From Gentiana macrophylla (lineage: Eukaryota > Streptophyta > Magnoliopsida > Gentianales > Gentianaceae): DNA of 64,000 nucleotides. The translations under genes and the position numbers were made by a program. The stretch spans positions 92,024,316 through 92,088,315 of the forward strand of contig CM047810.1 of NCBI GenBank assembly GCA_026214975.1. Reading direction: 5' to 3'. Below are positions 11,230 to 23,512 of the stretch, piece by piece. Under the pieces are notes generated by a model, which did no database searches, was not told the origin of the DNA, and saw only the letters and a program-made list of their open reading frames with translations. Each line of letters begins with the position of its first letter. The first letter of the stretch is position 1.

Positions 11230-13197
11230 ATGGATTCCTCAAATTTTATGTCAAAAGTACCTGTTTTCAATGTTAATAATTTTGATGAATATAAAATAAG
11301 AATGCTTTCTCATCTTGCAGCAACTCATGAGGAGATGCTGGACGTAATTAATGATGGACCAATCATGATCATGACTGTGGTATCCACATGAGCAGATCAA
11401 GGGAAGGAGGTAGACAAACCCAAGAAAGATTGGACTAAGGATGACAGAAGAAGAGCAAATATAGAATTTGTTGCAAAAGATATGATTTTGAAGAATCTAG
11501 ATAGCAACATGTTCATGAGAATCAAAGACTGCAAAACAGTAAAGGAGATGTGGGACAAGCTAGCATTGATAAATGAAGGATCTGAAGCAGTTAAAGAAAA
11601 CAAATTATCTCAGGTAAAAGCAGAAATTTGAAAATTTCAAAATGAAGACCGGTGAATCTATTGATCAAATGGACAATGATTCTCTAGCATCATCGAGAGA
11701 ACTCGCAATGACTTGGCCACACATATCCCCGTAAAGAAGTATGCTTAAAAATCTTGAGAGTCTTACGAAAGATGGAAGATCATAACATCGATGTCGGAGG
11801 AACCACAAACCTTGCAAGCACTGACACTCTGACACTGATGTCCCAACTTAAAGCTCATGAATTCGAACTGAACAGCGAAGATGGTGCTCCGGAAGAGACA
11901 CAATAAGTCATCTGACCGATTGCACCCCAAAGAAAGTAACTTTTTGCCATTTGATCAGACAAGAAAGAGACGCATGAACTTAAAGAACAGGTAGCTTTAT
12001 TAGTTAAACGTTTTGACACGTTTAGCAAAAAGAAGCCATTCAAAGGAAACTCATCATCAAACAAGAGGTCAAGCTCAAAGAAAGACATGAAGAAGAAAGA
12101 TGATGAATACAGATGCTTCAACTGCACCAAGAAAGGTCACTTCAAGGCTGATTGTCCTGGAGAAAATGATAAAGATGATGAAAAGAAGAAATACAAAGCA
12201 TCTGAAAAGAGGAAAGGCAAGAAAGCACTCAAGGCTGAATCTAGGAGTGAAAAGAATGAAGAAACATCTGATAACAACTCAGATAACAGTGATGAAGAAG
12301 ACAGCTCAGACAGTGAAAAAGCATGTCAATGCCTCATGACCAAAGAATTAGATGAAGATGAAGGTGATAGCTCAGACATTGAGAAAACAAGCCTATGTCT
12401 AATGGCCAAAGAATCGAGATGATGGCGAGGTAACATCTAGCTCTTACTCTTCATCAAATGCATCCACATCTAACACTGCACAATCTTCTATTCTCCCTTT
12501 AGATCCAGCAGACCTAGTCCAAGATCTCATGACTAAATTTGATGAAATTGAAATGAATCATGAAATTATGGAAAAGGAATGCAAGGATCTAAGAAAGGAA
12601 AATAAAAGATTAAAGAAAGAACTGGATAAAGCAAAAGCTGAACTAACTAGTAAGGAGATCTACTCAAATAATCAACAGACAACAGAGGTTCATACATCTG
12701 TTGTTGACAGATCAGTTGAGAAAATCCCCCTACCAGTTAAGATAACAAACGAACCAGTTTACAAACCCTCAAAAAGGTTTGGATCCAGATATGGTCTTGG
12801 CTACAACAGTCAGGATGAGAGTAGAAACAATGGTCAACACAACTCTGAATCCAGGATCAACATTGAACCAAAATTCAGAAAGGGACAGACCATGGTCTCA
12901 ACCACTCATCATGTAACGGTGAAGTCAAAACCCAGTGCAGTAAAACAACAGACTAAATCATCAATCAAGTCAATCAAAAGCAAAGACTTTCTGAAAGGTG
13001 AAGGAAGACTTTATCCTTCAGAGGATGATTGGAATGTTGCACCTCCAAAATACAAGAAGACACCATTACATAATATGCATCATGTGCTTAAAAAAAATCA
13101 AACTAGGTATACTCCTAGACACATGAAGCAAGTTAGGTTTCCCACTGCATATTGGAGAGTGAAGAAGGATGCAAATGCACCAAAAAGTAGAGAAAAA
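11230..13197 (+). pseudogene. Element B gag, N-terminal and central part
   Basis: Starts at MDSSNFM (11230), the start shared with D. The N-terminal half has the UBN2/copia gag fold signature (KDWTKDDRRRAN, MWDKLALINEGSE). A CCHC zinc knuckle CFNCTKKGHFKADC lies at about 12115-12156, followed by a Lys/Glu/Ser-rich acidic stretch and a coiled coil (EKECKDLRKENKRLKKELDK, about 12568-12627). Sirevirus Gag proteins are known to carry such a C-terminal coiled coil. An in-frame TGA near 11388 replaces the glycine codon of D. The patch 11640-11960 is scrambled at CAG/CTG sites, costing the frame. The gene is cut at 13197 by solo LTR C and continues at 14929. Confidence 0.85.
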
Positions 13198-14928
13198 TGT
13201 TGGAAATAAAATTTATGTTTTGATGATAATTCATCTTATGTGTTAAAATATTATCTTAACCCCATTGATGAAGTGCTGAAGCCAGCTGTTATAGTGGAAA
13301 GCTAAAAGATGTCTAGAATCGAATGTATAAGTTTTACTGTAAGTCGATATTTGTATAGGTTACATCGGATGCTAATCGTAATTGTTAGTGTGTCGTAAAA
13401 TCGAAAACTAGAAATCATTCAGAAACGGAAATCATCGAGACAAGCAAACCGACTCGAGTAATACACCTACATGCCCGAAGAAGGTAAGTTCGCCGAGAGT
13501 TCTGAGACTCGGTTGGCTTATCTAGAAGAATGAAGCGAGGGTTCAAACTCGTTATTGAAGAATGAAGAACTGCGAGGTTCAAACTCGGTTATGAAGATTA
13601 CAAGTCGAGATCAGAAAGTTGGACTTCGTGCAAGATTGTGGTGACTGAATCGACTTTATAGATCTTGTATGAAGACCTAAGAATCATAAGGACAATGAAT
13701 TCTTAGATGATAAATGTCTCATGGTGTACTCGATTAAGTCAATTATAATCGATGAAAAGCGAGTAATCTTGACATTTGAAGAAGAGTAAAATCTCGATTA
13801 ATGCTCCAAGTCAGGAAACTGACAAAAGAAAAAATCAGTACAAAACTGATAAGGTAACTCAGTTTTATAAGTCAGCCATCCAACAAACTGAAAGTACAGT
13901 CGAACGTTGTAAAGAAAACAATTTCATTGGATGAATTACTGACACAGCAGAACGGTCAGAAAATATAGACGTTACAAGATAGACGTTGATACAATTCAAA
14001 TTGAATCCAGAAGAACATTGGACTTCACACTATAAATAGAAGACTTTGCACCAACAACAAAAAATATATAGAACAGAGCATATACAAGAATCAACAAGCA
14101 ATTTTGTGCATCAGTCTATTCTATTTATCTCTGAACTATAACAAGATCATATCTAGTATTTCTTCAAGTGTTCAAGCTACAAAGAACTTATCAAGAATTC
14201 AACACTTTGAAGAACCACAAACAAGAATCAATTTATTGATTCTCAGCCCAACTTTGATTCAACATCAAAGGTTTTAGACTGTGAAGCAAACCGGGAAGGT
14301 TTCGCCAAGGACAGTTGTGACAAGCATTCGGGTAGACTGTGTTTGTGGTGGTAGCTGGTGAAGAGGCAATCCTACCCTCTAAGGACCATTGGTTCAAGCA
14401 TTTGAAGAGTAGCAATTCTACCTGTTCTACAATTGTTTAGATAGTGACGCTAGGGATTAGCCAAGGACTATTGTTTAGGACTTTTTGTAACCGTTCACCT
14501 CAAGAAGTTCTAGTGGAATTTTCCTCCGCACCACAGGGGAAGACAGGACGTACAGGATTACACCACCTGGAACCTCTATAATATCCGCCTTATTTACTTT
14601 ACGCATTTATTTATTTATTTATTCAGCATTTACTTATAGCATTGTGATACTTTGATTGTTATACACCACAAGTACAATCGACATTCACTAATTCGATTCA
14701 CAACACTTAGTTTTCATAATAGAATAACAAGATCAATCAAAAGGCTAAAATCATATCCGCTGCCGGTTAACTCAGTTTCAGCTTAAGTCAGTTTGACTTA
14801 ATCTTAGCTTTGTCAGCTTAACTCCACACAAGTTTTTAACTGAACCTTAATTTGTTTTAAATCCAGTTTTAGGGACAAGTTTATTCACCCCCCTCTAAAC
14901 TTGTGTTAGCCTTTTCAAGGGACCAACA
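13198..14928 (+). mobile_element. Solo LTR C inserted in element B gag
   Basis: A 1731-bp block begins TGTTGGAAAT and ends GGGACCAACA, with no coding sequence. It interrupts gag: the sequence before 13198 and after 14928 joins to match elements A and D. A-rich flanks (AAAAA left, AAAAG right) fit a 4-5 bp target duplication. It has a TATA box at 14031-14039. Its layout resembles the LTRs of A, B and D (TTTTGATGAT near the start, ACACCACCTGGAACC before the end), so it is a related but distinct family. A solo LTR arises by recombination between the two LTRs of a full element. Confidence 0.85.
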
Positions 14929-15107
14929 AAAAGTATCAGAATAACTTCAGTAGAAATACTAGAAGCTATTCTGCCATGCCTTATATATATGAAGTTGATG
15001 ACTTTAACTATCCAAAGAGAAGATCATTTGGATATACACTTGGAGTATGAGGCATGACTGCTAACAGGTATGGACCCAAACAGTGTTGGGTACCTAAACT
15101 TAATTAA
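14929..15107 (+). pseudogene. Element B gag C-terminal end
   Basis: Continues gag beyond solo LTR C. It includes the AYAMPYIYEVDDFNYPKRRS-type segment and ends in WVPKLN followed by an in-frame TAA at 15105-15107. The TAA lies at the equivalent position in A (9072) and D (40074). Confidence 0.7.
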
Positions 15108-15119
15108 TTTGTTTTGTAG

Positions 15120-18100
15120 GATGTCTGGTACATAGACAGTGGATGTTCCAGACACATGACAGGAAACAAGAGATGGCTCACTGACTTTAAAGCTTTTGAT
15201 GGACCCAAAGTCACATTTGGAGGCAAAGAAAACCCTGGCAAGATTAAGGGGGAAGGCACAATGCTCATGAACAACTTGAAAATTCAAAATGTGGCATATG
15301 TCAAGGGACTTAATTTCAATCTGATGAGCATTAGTCAATTTTGTGACAAAGGCTATAATGTGCACTTCAACAAGGAAGGATGCAAAGTCATTCACAGCCA
15401 AACCAACACAGTAGTACTTGCAGGAAGAAGAAAAGATAACATGTATGTGGTGGATTGGAAAGCGACCAAAGCGAGAAACATGTTTGTTTGTCAAAAACAA
15501 GCAACCAACTAGTCAAGTTATGGAATAGAAGACTAAATCACCTAAATTTCAAGACCATCAACAAATTATCAAAGAACAAGTTAGTTGAAGGCCTTCCAGA
15601 GATCACATTCAAGAAAGAAAGTCTATGTGATGCATGTCAGAAAGGGAAACAAATCAAAAGTTCTTTCAAGTCAAAACCCTATCAATCAATAACACAAATT
15701 CTACATCTGTTACATATGGACCTGTTTGGACCAGTCACACCAGTAAGTGTAAGTGGTAAGAAATACACCCTGGTAGTAGTGGATGACTACTCAAAATTCA
15801 CCTGGACCATCTTCATGAACAAGAAGAAAGAGACACTCAAAAAGCTGCCAGATTTGTTAAGAAAACTCCAAAATGAGAAAGAACTGAAAATCATCAAGAT
15901 CAGATCAGATAGAGGCACTGAATTTCTTAATGAAATTATCAGAACCTATTGTGAATAAAATGGAGTACTGCATCAATTATCTACAGCAGGAACCCCACAA
16001 CAAATTGGTGTAGCAGAAAGAAGAAACAGAACTCTCAAAGCAAATCGAACAATGATTGCGAAGCATGCTTGCCAAAAGATTTTGGGTCAAGCAAAAAACA
16101 CAAAGATGCCACACACAAAAGCAGATCAATAATCAACAAACATCATGGAAAGACTCCATATGAAATATGGAATGGTAGAAAACCTAATATCTCATATTTA
16201 CATATGTTTGGATCAAAATGTTTTGTTTTGAGCAGTAAATTTGCATGCCTTTGATGAGGTTGATGAAGCAATCTTTATGGGATACTCGAGGACACCAAAC
16301 AAAGCATTGAGTACTCAACAAAAGAACATTGGTGATTGAAGAATCAATTCATGTAGTCTTTGATGAACCAAATACAAATGGTGAAAGCCTTCAAGAACAA
16401 GAAGAAGAAGCAAAGACAAAGACAAATGTATATGAATACAACAAAGATCAAAGAACTATTCTCGCATCACAATTTTGAAAATCAAGATGAGCCACAAGTT
16501 AATACAATGGAAGAAGCACGAACTTGAAGCTCATGCACAACATGAAATTACTGAAGCACCAAGTGAAGAACAACTTCAAACTGACCTAAATTGGCTAAGA
16601 GATCATCCTCAAGAACAAGTTATTGGAGATATTCACACAGGAGTAAGAACCAGGAAGACAATCAGAGCATATGTTAACATGTTTTCTATCACAAGTAGAA
16701 CCCAAGACAATAGATGATGCAATTCAAGATGCAGATTGAATCACAGCCATGCAAGAAGAACTAAATGAATTTGAAAGAAATGAAGTCTAGGAACTTGTTG
16801 TCAGACCAGATATGGCCAACATCATTGGAACAAAATGGGTATTTAGAAACAAGATGGATGAGCAAGGAATTGTTGTCAGAAACAAAGCAAGGCTAGTTGC
16901 AAAAGGCTATTCTCAGGTAGAAGGAATAGATTATGATGAAACATTTGCACCAGTAGCTAGATTGGAGGCAATCAGACTTTTTCTAGCCTTTCCTGCACAC
17001 AAAGATTTCAAAGTCTATCAAATGGATGTCAAGAGTGCATTTCTGAATGGACTTTTGGAAGAAGAAGTATATGTGGAACAACCCCTTAGTTTCCAACTCA
17101 AAGGAAAGGAAGACAAATTATACAAACTAAATAAAGCTCTTTATGGACTCAAAGAGGCACCCAGAGCCTGGTATGAAACACAATCACAATTTCTGATCAA
17201 GAATGGACTCAACAAGGGAACTATAGATAAGACTATATTCAAACTAGAGGAAGGAACAAGCACATTGCTAGTACAAATCTATGTTGATGACATCATCTTT
17301 GGATCAGAGGATGAAAAGTTATGTGAGAAATTCGTAAATCTGATGAAGGGAAAATTTCAGATGAGCATGATTGGAGAACTGAATTATTTTCTTGGCCTTC
17401 AAGTAAAGCAAATGAAGGATGGAATTTTCATCAGTCAAGCCAAGTATACAAAAGACTTAATACACAAGAATGGATACAAGTGGCACAGCAGATACACCAA
17501 TGTGTGCAAAAGTTATTCTTGGAAAAGATGAAACTGGAAAGGATGTTGATCAGAAAATGTATAGAGGAATCATTGGATCCCTACTATACTTAACTGGAAG
17601 CAGACCTGATATAGCATTTGCAATAGGAGTGTGTACAATATTTCAAGCTCAACCAAAAGAATCACATCTTCTAGCAGCCAAAAGAATAATCAAATACTTG
17701 AAAAACACTATCAATGTAGGAATTTGGTATCCAAAAGATGGAGGATTCAAGTTGATATCATATTCAGACTCTGACTATGCTGGATGCAAAATAGATAGAA
17801 AAAGCACATCTGGAACTTGTCAAATGCTAGGCAGCAAACTAGTTTCATGGTTTAGCAAAAAGCAAAACTCCATATCTACATCAACAGCAGAAGCAGAATA
17901 TATAGCAGCAGGCAGTTGTTGTGCACAAGTACTTTGGATCAGACAACAGCTAAGGGACTATGGAGTGGAGGAGAAAACAATTCCAATCATGCGTGACAAC
18001 ACAAGTGCAATATCTATCATTGAAAATCCAGTGTTGCATTCAAGAACAAAACACATTGATGTGAGACATCACTTTTCAGAGATCATGTTGAAAAAGGAGA

Positions 18101-18218
18101 TGTCATTCTAAAATACATACCCACTGAAGATCAATTGGCTGACATCTTCACTAAACCACTTAGTCATGAAAGATTCAGCATGCTGAGAACTGAGTTAGGA
18201 ATGATTGAAATCGACTAA
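15120..18218 (+). pseudogene. Element B pol: protease, integrase, reverse transcriptase, RNase H
   Basis: Order is typical Ty1/copia. The protease DSG is at 15135-15143. The integrase zinc domain has one His of the HHCC set changed by a frame slip near 15510. The core has HMDLFGP (about 15715), the second Asp in RSDRGTEF (about 15904) and the Glu in GVAER (about 16009), but a TAA at about 15955 lies between them. RT is best preserved (16812-17531): [11 protein letters not shown] holds the first catalytic Asp and IYVDDIIFG the active-site pair. A small deletion near 17475 shifts frame into RNase H (17470-18111), which keeps SDSDYAG, EAEY and DNTSA. Pol ends MIEID at 18218. Breaks at 15470 and 16030-16350 look like CAG/CTG scars. 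Confidence 0.9.
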
Positions 18219-18835
18219 GTACAAAAGAGCGGCTAACTGGAGTAATCAGCTAAGTAACTTCTTCAGCTGTTCAAACCTTTGCCGTTACAGAAGATGTAGT
18301 AAGTAAGGCACTGGTATCCAGCAAAGTGACTTAACTGATTGTTAGAACAGTCAAATAAAGCGGCTCAGTGAAAAAGGTCACCACACCGGCTAAATGGCCA
18401 GCCAAGGCACTTCACCGAAATAAAGATTGGAGTCATGGGTAAATTAAAGTGTGAACAAAATCTACTTTTATACACATGGAGAATAAGGGAGTTATGGAAG
18501 ATTATCCTGAAGATGATCACACACGTGGAGATCAATTTATAATTATGGAGGTAATTATACTATTCTTTTCGAATTACAAACGCCTTGATTCCCGGGCTCT
18601 ATCATTACTTACCTCAATCCACTCCCTCACTTCACTCGAATATCGCGATTTACATACACAAAATCACGCCATTATGTCATAAAATCCTTTCATATTCAAA
18701 CCACATTCACACTACCCAAATCACCCTATATAAACGATACTTAGAGATTTTCAGAATTTTTTACACTCCCTTGCATTTCATACATTCCTCTGCAAGTTCA
18801 CATTTCACTTTCAAAAATCCCTTTAACTTCCAAAA
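18219..18835 (+). promoter_or_regulatory. Element B pol-extra ORF spacer with putative internal promoter
   Basis: About 620 bases without an ORF. It contains a G-box CACGTG at 18522-18527 and a TATA box TATATAA at 18727-18733, 109 bases before the ATG of the extra ORF. The block from the TATA box to the ATG is alignable with A and D, while much of the rest is looser. The arrangement suggests that the downstream ORF is made from its own mRNA. This is inferred from sequence only. Confidence 0.5.
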
Positions 18836-21800
18836 ATGGCTTCATCCTCCTCAACCACCGAAACCGGGTTTGAAAAATCGATTTCCACTGGATCATTCTT
18901 CCAAGAAGAACATTACTTAAAGCTTTGTGGAGATGATGAAGAAGCAAAACGACTGGCAGCTGGATGCAAAAACCTAAAATTATCAACCTTTCTCAATCCC
19001 CCAATAACCGAAGTCTGCTTTGAAAGTCAAATTTCTTTCTGGAAATATGCAAAATACGTCTCTGGGCTCCTTGCAGAAGAAGGCGACGAATGGGAAGAAG
19101 ACAAGATTGTTGCATCTGTCAACGGTAAAGACATAGTGATTACAGAAAAGGTAATACGAAAACATCTTAAACTTTCAAATAAAGGTCAAGCAAAAGTAAC
19201 CTTGGTACTACAAAACCTGGATGATTTCTGGGTAACCATCTCCAAACAGGCAAACCCAGGATCTAAGAAAGTCAATTGTCTTAGATCCGCTTTAAAGAAG
19301 CCATTCAGTGAATTCAGTGCCCTAATTGGCAAAACCATTGAAGGAAAGTTGGGAGCAAATAATGCCATGACAGAGATCAGAATGCGGTTAATGGGAATCA
19401 TCTACAACAATATGGAGTTCAATTGGGCAAAATAATTCATCTTAAGACTCAAAGAACAAATCCAATGTGAAGTCAAAGCAGCCAAGAAGGGAACAACAGA
19501 AGGAAAGACGAAGAAAGGACAATTCTGGGTGAAAAAGTCATATGGGATTCAGTTACACTATCTGATGCAATGTCTAAAGGTCCCTGTGGTGCAACTTCAC
19601 AAACTGCATGAATTTAAGGTCATGTTTACCTCTGTTAAACAGCAAAAACAAGCAGGAGGAGGGAAAAGAAAGAAAACAACAACTCAACTCTCCGGTCAAA
19701 GAAAGAAACAAAAGGTTCAATGCAATTTGGACAAGTCGGACTTTGGAAAATTAATCGATGAAGGAGAAGAAGAAGATGACACTGATGTTGAGGCAGAACA
19801 ACATGGAGAAGAAAATGAAAGTGAGGATGAACAACCTCTAAATGAGGAAATCACGGGAGACACTGGAGACGATGAGGAATCTTCAGAAGAACCTGCATAA
19901 TTGTCTGCAAACGATATTGATGATCGAATTACAGAATATCTTGAATGGAAAGAGGGCGATTCTAGAAATTAGATTTGAGATCCGGAATGCATGCTTGTTG
20001 AAGAAGCATGGCTCTTCAATTTTCTGGGAATCACCACTCTGGTTGGTGTACTTGATGAATCTCCTCTCTGGGACATGGTAGATGCAGTAAAGGCAAAACT
20101 ACCCCAGATCTCTAAAAGCCACAATGATGACTCAGAAGATGGTAGAGATGATGATGATAACACTGATCAAGATGGTGGAGATGATTAGGATGATAATGAT
20201 AATGATGACCATCATGATGATTATCATGACATACAAGAAGAAGAGATTACTCCTACACCGGATGCAATTGATGATGACAGTCTTCTAAGTGAATTCCTAC
20301 AGCCACATGCATCCCACAAGTCAACAACACCAGCTAAGACAGCCACTCAACCACTAACTGCTGCAACTCCGGCTGACATCATAAACATAGTGGACACTGG
20401 CTCAGCTGCTGCCACTCCAGTCAAGACAATTCCCAGCACAGAGGAAGGGGGAACAGCAGCTCAAACCACACCAGCATACACATCTACATATATTCTTGAA
20501 GACTTGGATGTCCATGTAGATGTAACTCAGCACCAAGACAGAGGACAGCAAACAAACCCAGAACCAGCTGTTATCTGGCACAAAATTTCTCAGCTGGCCA
20601 CTGGTGTCTCTAATGAAACCTTTGAAAAAGCAGCAGATCTAATGGCAGAAGAACTAGAGCAGCAAGCCATGCATCTTAGATCCATGACCTCGGCATTCAA
20701 CGACAAAAGCTACTCCATTGAGCGAAAATTTGAGGCCATTGCTGAATACATCGAGGCACAGAACATTGTTTTTCAACGCCAAGGAGACATGATGAGACAA
20801 CTCAACATTAACATCACAAACAATCTTGCAGGTCTCAGGCAACACATTTCTCAGGAAAATGACTCCATGGCAGTGGCATTTGGAACAAAACTCCGCAGTG
20901 TCACTGAGAAACTGACTAGTCATGATAACCGATTCACATCCATCGAATCAAAGGTGGAGTCTCTGACTGGAAAGGCAACAAATAGCATCTTACTCCAGCA
21001 GAGAGATGATGCTGCCAAAAAGGGGGAAAATCATGATAAGCCTGAAGGATCAACTATTAGACCCCCAAACTTCACTGAAGAACAACTAAGAGCAAGGGAC
21101 AGAGAAATAAGGATCAGAAATGAAGCAGAAGAATAACAAAGGAGGGCTAGAGAAGAAAGAGAAAGAGCCCTAAATGAACCCTGAACTGGATTTCCTCTTC
21201 CTATGCAAAGAAGAGATGGTGACAGAGACAGATCCGCCAAACAGCAAAGGCAAGAATCTAGTCAACAAAGATGATCAGCAAGTCAACACAGACTTAGCAC
21301 CAGAGGAAACACCAGCAGAGGCAGTAGTAGCTCCAGATACCTTTGGTGGGGCGAACGATATCTTTGGTCACAAAAGCAAAGCAGAATATGAAGCAGATGT
21401 ACTGGACCATGTAAGAGAATTCTTCAGAGTACATGATGGACTTTATCCTCATCTCTCACAAGATGAAGCATGGGCTGATTGGCTATGCTATCAGGATGAA
21501 AGGATGAGAACTGATATGGCCAAACTCTACAATGATGTCAAGAGAGAGTTTGCACTCCTAAAACAATCCAACAGCAAACCAAGTTCATCCATACCACTTT
21601 CAGCAAAAGGACCAGAAGACTTGCCAAATGAACAACAAGAAGACTTCAACTATATTGCAAAATTCTTCAACCCTATGGGTAGAATGGACAAACAGGAGAA
21701 GTGAAGTCTCTACAAAAGTCTCAAGTTTGCTGACTCACATATTGCTGAAGCTAGTGAGAGACTTGAGAAGTATTTTGGAGAACCTAGTGCAAATGAGACC

Positions 21801-21967
21801 ATGCCAGATTTCAACAAACTCTTTGCCAAGAAAGTATTCAAGGGAGTATCAGAATACATTGCTATGGCATACTGGAAGTGGAAGTTTCTTGAAATTGATT
21901 GGAAAGACATTGAAGAGGTTCAGACCACAAAGTTCAAAAGGTACAAGGCTGAATTAAGCAAAATGTA
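18836..21967 (+). pseudogene. Element B extra 3' ORF (Sirevirus env-like position)
   Basis: Starts MASSSSTTE, conserved as MASSS in A and D. The N-terminal domain (18836-19600) shares KSI..GSFF, a FLNPPI motif and a LRSALKKPF-type block with A and D. A Lys-rich basic stretch and long acidic Glu/Asp runs follow (19640-20260). A coiled-coil stretch spans about 20640-20970, then comes AKKGENHDKPEG. The C-terminal domain (21380-21960) has YEADVLDHVREFF and EDLPNEQQEDFNY. I see no signal peptide or clear membrane helix, so calling it an envelope protein is not supported by sequence. Stops near 19433, 19900, 20186 and 21134 break it. The role is unknown. Confidence 0.75.
21017..21029 (+). other. 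Internal polypurine-tract copy in element B extra ORF
   Basis: AAAAAGGGGGAAA, identical to the true tract at 22103-22115, sits in frame as the codons for KKGE. Equivalent copies lie in A (28515-28526) and E (56993-57005). Extra tract copies upstream of the 3' LTR have been described for Sireviruses. Confidence 0.6.
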
Positions 21968-22102
21968 GTTTGTAACACTTGAATAAAATTTTGAACTTAG
22001 TGCCCTTGAATGGATGAATAAAATTGTTGAATTTTTGTTCTGTTGATTATTATGAAAAATTGGCTTACTTATGTTCAGGCTTATGAGGGTTTTGGCATCA
22101 TC

Positions 22103-22115
22103 AAAAAGGGGGAAA
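22103..22115 (+). other. Polypurine tract of element B
   Basis: AAAAAGGGGGAAA two bases before the 3' LTR start. It is the expected primer for plus-strand DNA synthesis. Confidence 0.88.
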
Positions 22116-22116
22116 T

Positions 22117-23512
22117 TGTTAGGAACATTTTATTATGTTTTGATGATGGCCATACTAGCTGTTATAGCAAGCCTGAAATAAGTTAGAATTCTCTGTATAA
22201 GTCTTTACTTAGAGTCTGACATATTGTATAAGTTAAGTCAGACAAGTATTGTACTAGTTGGTAGGACGGCAAAGTAAAACAGACATTCGGCAGAGTGAAG
22301 CCAGCCAAGCACCAGTAGAAAAGCAGTGAAGACTTAATAGATTGACTTATAACCAAGGAAGTCTGTGATGACCTTGGATAAGTCTAAGTATGTTTCAAGT
22401 GATGAAATTTAATGTTCAAATATGGTGTACACTGATCTCACCCAAATCAATGATCAGTGAAGTACAAAGATTCTCCTTAAACTGAAGTGATGAAGGAAAC
22501 AGTGAATCGGTAGAGTAAACTAACTTTCGGCAAAGTTAGGGCAAAAATAGTAAAGGAAGATCTAAACGATGGATCACTCGACCGTTCAAGGAACGGCAAA
22601 GTAATCCTTATCAGAATAGAATTGAAATATGATGAGGATTCAGAGGATCATGCATTTAATGCACAAACAATAAGGGATCAATCAAGGACGGATTTTCTGC
22701 TGTATATTTGAAGAAAAAAATCCGATCACTGAAATCAAGGAGAATATAATTAAGGGGGAATCAAGAATAAAATCAAGGATTATTCCCCTCATAAATATAG
22801 CCAACAGACGGAATTTCAAATCAAGGATACTCAAGGCTATAAATAGAAGGCATTGACAGACAGATAAAAACAACGATCAGAAAAAGAAAATCAAGCAGTA
22901 CACTGTCAATTTGAAAAGCCTTCTCTCTGAACTTACAAAGTTTTATCTAGAGATCAACTCAGACATCAGAACTACAATTTCATATTCAGCACTAAGATTG
23001 ATCAATCAAGTTTGTGAATCTCATTCACGATAAACTGAAGCAACTGAATCAGAAGTCATCTGAGAAGGAGTTGTGCTTGTGATAGCTGCTGAAGGAATTG
23101 ATCTCAAGGAGCAGTGAAACAGACTGAATCACTGAAGCTGTTGCAGTCAAGGAGTGATAGTCTTGTAAATTGTGAAGCTTGGGAAGTCAAGGACAATCAT
23201 ACTATTTTATCTGTGAAAACAATAGTGAATTCCTCCAATCATCACAGGAGAAGAGTGGATTAAGGGATTACACCACCCTGAACCACTATAAGCCTTGTGT
23301 CAATTTACTTTTTGCAATTTACCTTACTGCATTTATTTAAATTGCCTAGATTATAATCTATATCTGTGATTGTCTAAACCACTTTGAAACAACATAGTAA
23401 GAAGGGACTTATCTGCTGCCTAAAAGCTTTTAAACCCAAGAAAAGTTTTTGAAACTCCACTATAGTCATTTCACCCCCTCGACAATAGTTTTACCCTTCT
23501 CTGGGACCAACA
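22117..23512 (+). repeat. 3' LTR of element B (1396 bp)
   Basis: TGTTAGGAAC to GGGACCAACA, nearly identical to 9698-11091. TATA box at 22838-22846. Followed by target duplication GGACC at 23513-23517. Confidence 0.93.

Larger units (their letters stand above)
9698..23512 (+). mobile_element. Element B: Sirevirus-like Ty1/copia retrotransposon, both LTRs present
   Basis: Two 1.39-kb LTRs (9698-11091 and 22117-23512), each TGTTAGG...ACCAACA, flank a tRNA-Met primer site, gag, protease, integrase, RT, RNase H, a long extra ORF and a polypurine tract. The 5-bp target duplication GGACC is at 9693-9697 and 23513-23517. Joining its flanks gives the continuous integrase frame of element A, matching B's own sequence at about 15721. 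The length of 13.8 kb includes the 1.73-kb solo LTR C. Stops and frameshifts in gag and pol mean that it cannot supply its own proteins as written here. Confidence 0.93.

Noticed and set aside
18836..21967. Envelope glycoprotein
   Set aside because: Position fits, but no signal peptide, membrane helix or cysteine pattern is visible.
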